Shown in pieces: positions 59,630 to 64,000 of a DNA stretch of 64,000 nt. Below the pieces are notes generated by a model. That model searched no databases, was not told the origin of the DNA, and saw only the letters and a program-made list of their open reading frames with translations. Source of the DNA: an uncultured Eubacteriales bacterium (GTDB lineage: Bacteria; Bacillota; Clostridia; Christensenellales; CAG-138). Location: the NCBI GenBank assembly GCA_900545265.1, contig UQYI01000009.1, forward strand, positions 19,789 to 83,788, given 5' to 3'. The position numbers and the translations under genes are program-made. How positions within the stretch are numbered: the stretch's first letter is position 1; the number at the start of each line of letters is the position of its first letter.

Positions 59630-60574
59630 CTATCGGCTGTCACGGTCGGCTCTGCTTCGCAGAAACTTGTTGTAATGCTCCAACGCCTTGCACACAAAAT
59701 CCTCCGTTTGGCTTATGGGAATATTCTTCGGGATAAGCTGTCGAACCCTGTCGCCCCTCAAAACAATTTTCTCCCTTTGGTTTGGTTTTTCCTCCGACAT
59801 AATCGCTTGGATTGCTTCGGTTGTTAGCTTGCCCTCCTCAAAGAACTTTCGCATACGGATTGTTTGGTCGTGGGACGGGGTTGCGTCGTTCAGGTCGATT
59901 TCATCAACCACATCACGCTGACTGTCCTCATCGAGAAAAGACAATTCAACCGCCGGTCGCATTTTAATTCGCCCCTCGTCCACATATTCCAAAAGTTCGG
60001 GAACAAGGTTTGTAAGGCGAATATATCGCTGAATCTGCGTTTTGCTGTCATCTGATTTATCAGCTAACAACATTACAGATTTTGTTCCCACCAACTTGTC
60101 CCCCAGTGGGTCACAAGTTAAATCCGTGCGTTCTCCTTGCCTTTTCATTGCTTCCAAACGCATTTTGTAGGCATAGGCTTTTTCCGAGGGAAGTATCTGC
60201 GACCTTTGGTAGTTGCTCTCAACCATTAAAATCGTGGCTTCGTCTCGGTTCAGTTCAACGACTTCACAACGGAGCGTATCAAACCCGGCAAGCTCACAGG
60301 CTCGCTTTCGCCTGTGTCCTGAAATGAGTTCGTATCTGCCGTCCTCTTTCTGCCTTACCGTCGCCGGAGTGATTACCCCTCGTTCCTTAATACTCTCAAT
60401 GAGCTGTGCCATATCCTCGTCATCACGCACCTTAAAAGGGTGGTCGGGGAAATCGTCAATCTCAGTCAAGGGAATATCTCGGATTTTTGAAAGCTTTTCT
60501 TCATCTCTCTGTTCCTGCGTAGAAAATAAGTCATCGAGCTTCGTGAGAGTGAAGTCGCTCTTTCTTCCTGCCAT
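59630..60574 (-). CDS. parB: ParB/RepB-family partition protein
   Basis: A 314-aa protein. The ParB nuclease-like N domain contains IPLTEIDDFPDHPFKVRDDE, IKERGVITPATVRQKEDGRY and ELISGHRRKRACELAG. An HTH region and a C-terminal domain follow (LVGTKSVMLLADKSDDSKTQ, then KMRPAVELSFLDEDSQRDVV). It binds centromere-like sites for segregation of the circular element. It overlaps parA by 44 nt; AAAGGAGG lies before its ATG inside parA. Confidence 0.9.
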   Translation of the reverse strand: MAGRKSDFTLTKLDDLFSTQEQRDEEKLSKIRDIPLTEIDDFPDHPFKVRDDEDMAQLIESIKERGVITPATVRQKEDGRYELISGHRRKRACELAGFDTLRCEVVELNRDEATILMVESNYQRSQILPSEKAYAYKMRLEAMKRQGERTDLTCDPLGDKLVGTKSVMLLADKSDDSKTQIQRYIRLTNLVPELLEYVDEGRIKMRPAVELSFLDEDSQRDVVDEIDLNDATPSHDQTIRMRKFFEEGKLTTEAIQAIMSEEKPNQREKIVLRGDRVRQLIPKNIPISQTEDFVCKALEHYNKFLRSRADRDSR

Positions 60575-61355
60575 CGGCTAACACCTCCTTTGTAAATTCG
60601 GTGTACGCCTTTGACACCGTACTGTTGGGTTCGTAGGCAAAAATGCTCTTGCCTTTGGAAGAAGTCTCTGCGGCTTTTACGGCAATCGGGATATATGTTC
60701 TATACATCTTGATTTGACTACCGAAGTTCTCTCTCAGAGCTTCTATCGTGCTTTTGGCGAGGTTGGTACGGCTATCCACCAAAGTGAGAAGCATACCGTC
60801 AATCTTTAAGCCCGGATTGATACGCTTCTTTACTCGTGAAATGGTCTGAACAAGCTGCGTCATTCCTTTTGCCGGTAAATACTGAGCCTGAACAGGGATA
60901 ATAACGCTGTCAGCCGCAGATAGAGCATTGATTGTTACCATTCCGAGAGAAGGCATACAATCTATAAGGATATAGTCGTATTTGTCCTTCACTTCGCTGA
61001 GATAATTTCTCAAGGCTGTTTCTCTGCTCATTGCGTTGACAAGGTTAAATTCCATTGCAGAAAGCTCAAGGTTTGCAGGAACAAGGTCAACACCTTCGTC
61101 GTGGTGCAGAATACCGACCGTAGGGTCATTCATCGTTTCATTTATGACATCTGTGAGTTTCGTTGCAAGCGTGATACCCAAGTTGTCTGTATCCTGCCAA
61201 CCGAGACAAGTGGTTAAGTCGCCCTGTGGGTCTGCGTCTATGAGCAGCACTTTTTTTCCCTGCATTGCAAGACCGACGCCGAGGTTTACCGTAGTGGTTG
61301 TCTTTCCAACTCCGCCTTTTTGATTGCATATCGCAATCGTTTTGCAGTTCGACAC
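60531..61355 (-). CDS. parA: ParA-family partition ATPase
   Basis: A 274-aa Walker-type ATPase. It starts at a GTG (61355) 9 nt after AAAGGAGG and has the deviant Walker A CNQKGGVGKTTTTVNLG, then LLIDADPQGDLTTCLGWQ and YILIDCMPSLGMVTINALSA. Plasmids and Tn1549-like conjugative elements carry this gene beside parB. It supports an element that replicates or segregates as a circle. Confidence 0.93.
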   Translation of the reverse strand: MSNCKTIAICNQKGGVGKTTTTVNLGVGLAMQGKKVLLIDADPQGDLTTCLGWQDTDNLGITLATKLTDVINETMNDPTVGILHHDEGVDLVPANLELSAMEFNLVNAMSRETALRNYLSEVKDKYDYILIDCMPSLGMVTINALSAADSVIIPVQAQYLPAKGMTQLVQTISRVKKRINPGLKIDGMLLTLVDSRTNLAKSTIEALRENFGSQIKMYRTYIPIAVKAAETSSKGKSIFAYEPNSTVSKAYTEFTKEVLADGRKKERLHSHEAR

Positions 61356-61974
61356 TTTGTGCGTCCTCCTTTCGTAAAATTCATAGCCATCGCAGTATGG
61401 CTATGTACTTGACCGGCTCATTTCCTAACCGGTCGGGCAATATTTGTTCTCAACACCCCTTGCCGAGCAATAAGCTCACGGGAAGTCACTAAGGAACAGA
61501 CTGCTAATCTGTATCATAGGAATTTCACCTCTGCCGGGTACTCCGCCAGCTCCGTAGAGAAGTATCATTATCCTTCTGACTGTCATCGCCGTAACAGGGA
61601 CAACCTACTACTTATACCGGGAGTTCTCGCTGTTCTGCAATGCAGAAGTCACGGCGTACCCGATAAGGTGGCTAAAATCATCAGAAATAAAGTCTTAGTG
61701 AATGATTTATTCAGTTGTCAAAATACAAGTGAATGGGCTGACCTTTTCGTGGTTCGGAATTAACCCCTTCACTCATTTGGACAAAGGGGGTCAAAATGCA
61801 CACCCAAAATCACCCCTTTTTCAAAAAATTCTTGAAAATATTTTTTTAGAAACAAAAAAGCCGCCTATTTCCCTCGTAATTGAGGTCAATAGACGGCGGG
61901 TAGAAATATTCATAATTTTGGTGTATAATAGGAAATTAAGAGAAAGACAAATAAGAATTTGACGGAGAGATAGT
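61356..61974. other. Structured leader/intergenic region upstream of parA
   Basis: It holds two perfect hairpins before parA, CATAGCCAT/ATGGCTATG at 61382-61405 and GACCGG/CCGGTC at 61411-61434, and a 30-codon minus-strand frame at 61476-61568 (ending IQISSLFLSDFP). A hairpin with a minus-strand T-run lies at about 61855-61900. No full gene. It may contain the partition site or replication control of the element. Confidence 0.45.
61901..61929 (+). promoter_or_regulatory. Candidate promoter of the nucleoside phosphorylase gene
   Basis: TATAAT at 61924-61929 with a weak -35 (TAGAAA, 61901-61906) 17 bp upstream. Confidence 0.5.
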
Positions 61975-62742
61975 ATGGCTATTATTAAAAACGAAATACC
62001 GATTTTGGAGTTTGATACAGAGCAGACAGCAGTTCTTAATCCCACTCATGAAAATCTTGGTTTGAACTTACCCAAGAAATGTGTGTTCGCATTTCTTGGT
62101 GCTTACATAGATGAATATGCCAGTAAAAGTGATACCAAACAGGTATCCACTTTTGAGAGTGCAACGAAGCATTATCCCATTTACATCACCAAATACAAGG
62201 GTGAGGACATTGTGCTTTGTCAAGCACCCGTTGGTGCGGCAGCAGCCACACAGATACTTGATTGGCTGATTGGTTATGGTGTAAGAGAGGTAATCTCGGC
62301 AGGTAGTTGCGGTGCTCTGGAAAAGTTCCCCGAAAGTACATTCCTCGTACCAAACAAGGCTCTGCGTGATGAGGGAACATCTTATCACTATGCGCCCCCT
62401 TCTCGATTTGTGGAAATCAGCGAGAAGGCAAGAAAAGCAATTGAAGAAACCATTCTTGAGCATAGTATGAAATATCAGGAGGTTATAACCTGGTCAACGG
62501 ATGGATTTTTCCGTGAAACCAAAGAAAAGGTGGCTTATCGCAAAAGTGAAGGCTGTGCAGTTGTAGAAATGGAATGTTCTGCTCTGGCGGCCTGTGCTGA
62601 TTTCAGAGGGGCAACCTGGGGTATGATACTTTATACCGCAGACAGTCTTGCAGATGTTGACAAATACGACGAAAGAAACTGGGGCGGTAATGCATACGAA
62701 TATGCACTTACGCTCTGCCTTGATGCGGTTATCAAATTATAA
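61975..62742 (+). CDS. Nucleoside phosphorylase family protein
   Basis: A 255-aa protein of the PNP/UDP fold: DIVLCQAPVGAAAATQILDW, GVREVISAGSCGALEKFPES and the nucleoside-binding AVVEMECSALAACADFRG. It phosphorolyses purine nucleosides or uridine; the exact substrate is uncertain. It starts after GGAGAGATAGT. It is an accessory gene placed between the partition genes and an aminoglycoside resistance gene, on the opposite strand to the conjugation genes. Confidence 0.88.
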   Translation: MAIIKNEIPILEFDTEQTAVLNPTHENLGLNLPKKCVFAFLGAYIDEYASKSDTKQVSTFESATKHYPIYITKYKGEDIVLCQAPVGAAAATQILDWLIGYGVREVISAGSCGALEKFPESTFLVPNKALRDEGTSYHYAPPSRFVEISEKARKAIEETILEHSMKYQEVITWSTDGFFRETKEKVAYRKSEGCAVVEMECSALAACADFRGATWGMILYTADSLADVDKYDERNWGGNAYEYALTLCLDAVIKL

Positions 62743-62796
62743 GAACAGTTAGAATCAATCTTTTTTTTGTGATATAATTTTATTGAGGTGAATGAA

Positions 62797-63669
62797 ATGA
62801 GGACTGAAAAAGAAATATACGATTTAGTTTTGAATTTTGCTTTTCAAGATGAGAGAATTAGAATTGTAACTCTTGAGGGGTCTCGCACTAATGTTAATAT
62901 ACCAAAAGACAATCTTCAAGATTATGATATTACTTTTTTTGTTATAGATATGGGAGAATTTTTGAAAAGCGATGACTGGCTTAGTGTTTTTGGTAACAGA
63001 ATTATGATGCAAAAACCTGAAGATATGGAATTATTTCCTCCAGAAGAAAAAGGATTTTCTTATATAATGCTTTTTGATGATGGTGTAAAGATTGATTTAA
63101 CTTTGTTACCTGTTTCAATGCTTGAGGAGTATCTTACTCGCGATAAACTTGTAAAAATCATGTTAGATAAAGATAATATGATTAAAACAGAAATAGTTCC
63201 CACAGATGAAGATTATTACATTAAGTGTCCAACAGAAAGAAAGTTTGATGACTGTTGTAACGAATTTTGGAATGTTGCAACATATGTATCCAAGGGCTTA
63301 CTTCGTGGTGAAATACTATTTGCAATAGACCATATGAATGAAGTATTACGTCATGAGCTTCTTAGGATGATTAGTTGGTATGTCGGTACTGAAAAAGGAT
63401 TTAATTTCAGTTTGGGTAAAAACTATAAATTTTTAGATAAGCATATTTCAAAAGAATTGTGGGATAACTTACTAAATACATATTCAATGAGTTCGTATGA
63501 AGAAATGTGGAAATCGTTTGATTTGTGTCTATGTTTGTTCAAAAAAATATCTAAAAAAGTGGCAGATTCACTTGGTTATAATTATCCTGATTATGATGAA
63601 AACGTTACAAAATATTTGGAAACACAAAAGAGAATTTCAAATAAATATCTTTATGGTAATAGGTATTGA
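62797..63669 (+). CDS. ant(6): Aminoglycoside 6-nucleotidyltransferase, ANT(6)-Ib-like
   Basis: A 290-aa protein with the ANT(6)/AadE signatures IRIVTLEGSRTNVNIPKDN, DYDITFFVIDMGEF, IMMQKPEDMELFPPEEKGFS, YDDCCNEFWN-like FDDCCNEFWNVATYVSKG, and ELLRMISWYVGTEKGFNFSL. It adenylylates streptomycin. The sequence looks closer to ANT(6)-Ib than to Ia by memory. It is very AT-rich compared with its neighbours. The ATG at 62797 has GAGGTGA upstream; the GTG at 62788 lies in that site. TATAAT at 62773 may be its own -10. Confidence 0.93.
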   Translation: MRTEKEIYDLVLNFAFQDERIRIVTLEGSRTNVNIPKDNLQDYDITFFVIDMGEFLKSDDWLSVFGNRIMMQKPEDMELFPPEEKGFSYIMLFDDGVKIDLTLLPVSMLEEYLTRDKLVKIMLDKDNMIKTEIVPTDEDYYIKCPTERKFDDCCNEFWNVATYVSKGLLRGEILFAIDHMNEVLRHELLRMISWYVGTEKGFNFSLGKNYKFLDKHISKELWDNLLNTYSMSSYEEMWKSFDLCLCLFKKISKKVADSLGYNYPDYDENVTKYLETQKRISNKYLYGNRY

Positions 63670-63706
63670 CAAATTCCAATTTGTCGAACTTACTCTAAAT
63701 TAGCAA

Positions 63707-63738
63707 AGACCGCTTACATCGTGTAGGCGGTCTCTTTT
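63707..63738 (+). terminator. Terminator after ant(6)
   Basis: AGACCGCTTACA pairs with TGTAGGCGGTCT (loop TCG), followed by CTTTT. It can also serve the convergent small gene. Confidence 0.85.
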
Positions 63739-63743
63739 CGTGT

Positions 63744-63938
63744 TCAGATATATTTGATTTTGAGCTTTCTTTTCTTGGTTGAAAGCACCTTGCAGAGAAC
63801 ATCGTCAACTCCGTCGGTGTATCTGCCTTGTGAAATCAGACTGTTCTTTAAGCGGATAAGTGTTTGTATTACTCTGCTATATTCGTCATCATTAAGATAG
63901 ATATGGAACTTTTCTTCTCTCACAGTCGCTTCCTCCAT
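63744..63938 (-). CDS. 64-aa conserved mobile-element protein
   Basis: A small charged protein, MEEATVREEKFHIYLNDDEY then SRVIQTLIRLKNSLISQGRY and a basic tail. I recall near-identical small proteins in conjugative elements of gut Firmicutes; the function is unknown, perhaps DNA-binding of the ribbon-helix type. It overlaps the upstream partial gene by 19 nt, so it is translated with it. Confidence 0.65.
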   Translation of the reverse strand: MEEATVREEKFHIYLNDDEYSRVIQTLIRLKNSLISQGRYTDGVDDVLCKVLSTKKRKLKIKYI

Positions 63939-64000
63939 TCATTGAATTTTGCTCTGATTACCGAAACATCTGCTTCGACATCAGAATAAATAAAGATATG
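63920..64000 (-). CDS. C-terminal end of a VSR-like mobile-element protein, cut by the window edge
   Basis: The last 26 codons, HIFIYSDVEADVSVIRAKFN then EWRKRL and TGA. They resemble the C terminus of the protein at 25129-25467 (IHIYITSDNMADIE...FEQWRKQR), so both sides of the accessory region carry a related gene in the same orientation. Confidence 0.65.
   Translation of the reverse strand, partial: HIFIYSDVEADVSVIRAKFNEWRKRL

Noticed and set aside
61476..61555. tRNA-Ser(GCU)-like sequence: a perfect anticodon arm ACAGA-CTGCTAA-TCTGT and a CTCCGCCA-like end
   Set aside because: No matching acceptor 5' strand and no pairing T-arm can be formed, so it is not called a tRNA.

Overview
The window looks like a chromosome segment from a spore-forming Firmicute of class Clostridia, probably a gut Oscillospiraceae/Ruminococcaceae-type organism. 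The evidence is a SpoIVB sporulation protease, paired PgsA-type phosphatidyltransferases, long-form HPF, a DUF6323/DUF6179-type gene pair, strong AGGAGG ribosome sites and TTGACA/TATAAT promoters. The left 24.5 kb is GC-rich chromosomal backbone. From about 24.8 kb to the right edge the base composition is visibly more AT-rich and the gene content is accessory.

Backbone (1-24.5 kb): the 3' part of spoIVB; a 43-repeat type I-C CRISPR array with its leader and cas2, cas1, cas4 but no interference genes; radC, a GNAT acetyltransferase, an M19 dipeptidase, a DUF6323/DUF6179 pair and an XRE regulator; a MacA/MacB-like export operon whose ATPase gene is damaged; a cloverleaf-forming palindromic element; a small zinc-ribbon membrane protein with prfB; secA; two small hypothetical genes; hpf; two CDP-alcohol phosphatidyltransferases; and an M50-like membrane metalloprotease.

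Accessory region (24.8-64 kb): a broken small gene behind a triplicated ribosome-site/start-codon repeat; two overlapping small mobile-element genes; and a regulatory cluster (zinc ribbon, ImmA/IrrE metallopeptidase, small protein, LexA-like S24 repressor with its own promoter and palindromic operator). Then comes a single-strand gene train of about 28 kb that begins at a perfect consensus promoter near 55.8 kb and ends at a terminator near 27.9 kb. In transcription order it carries a small XRE protein, brxA, brxB, brxC, a DUF4145-like protein, a 116-aa protein, pglX split into two genes, a truncated Abi-like gene, a silent spare target-recognition cassette of pglX, pglZ, brxL, a zinc-ribbon double AAA+ ATPase, a shortened WYL-type HTH protein, an 1812-aa coiled-coil/leucine-rich/DUF4132-like protein, a VWA protein and a MoxR-like ATPase. 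I read this as a type 1 BREX phage-defence system joined to a MoxR-VWA-DUF4132 conflict module.

Right of the defence operon lie remnants of an integrative conjugative element: a CHAP hydrolase membrane protein, a class B sortase, the C-terminal third of a VirB4-type ATPase, then parB and parA, a nucleoside phosphorylase, an ANT(6)-type aminoglycoside nucleotidyltransferase and two small element genes. One of these, cut by the right edge, resembles a gene at the left side of the accessory region. The defence operon therefore sits inside a conjugative-element context.

The most interesting points are the composite BREX/MoxR operon, the split pglX with a spare specificity cassette, the adaptation-only CRISPR locus with two spacers that are reverse complements of each other, the triplicated start region, and the cloverleaf element. 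Family assignments were made by eye from motifs and remembered family signatures; no database search was run.
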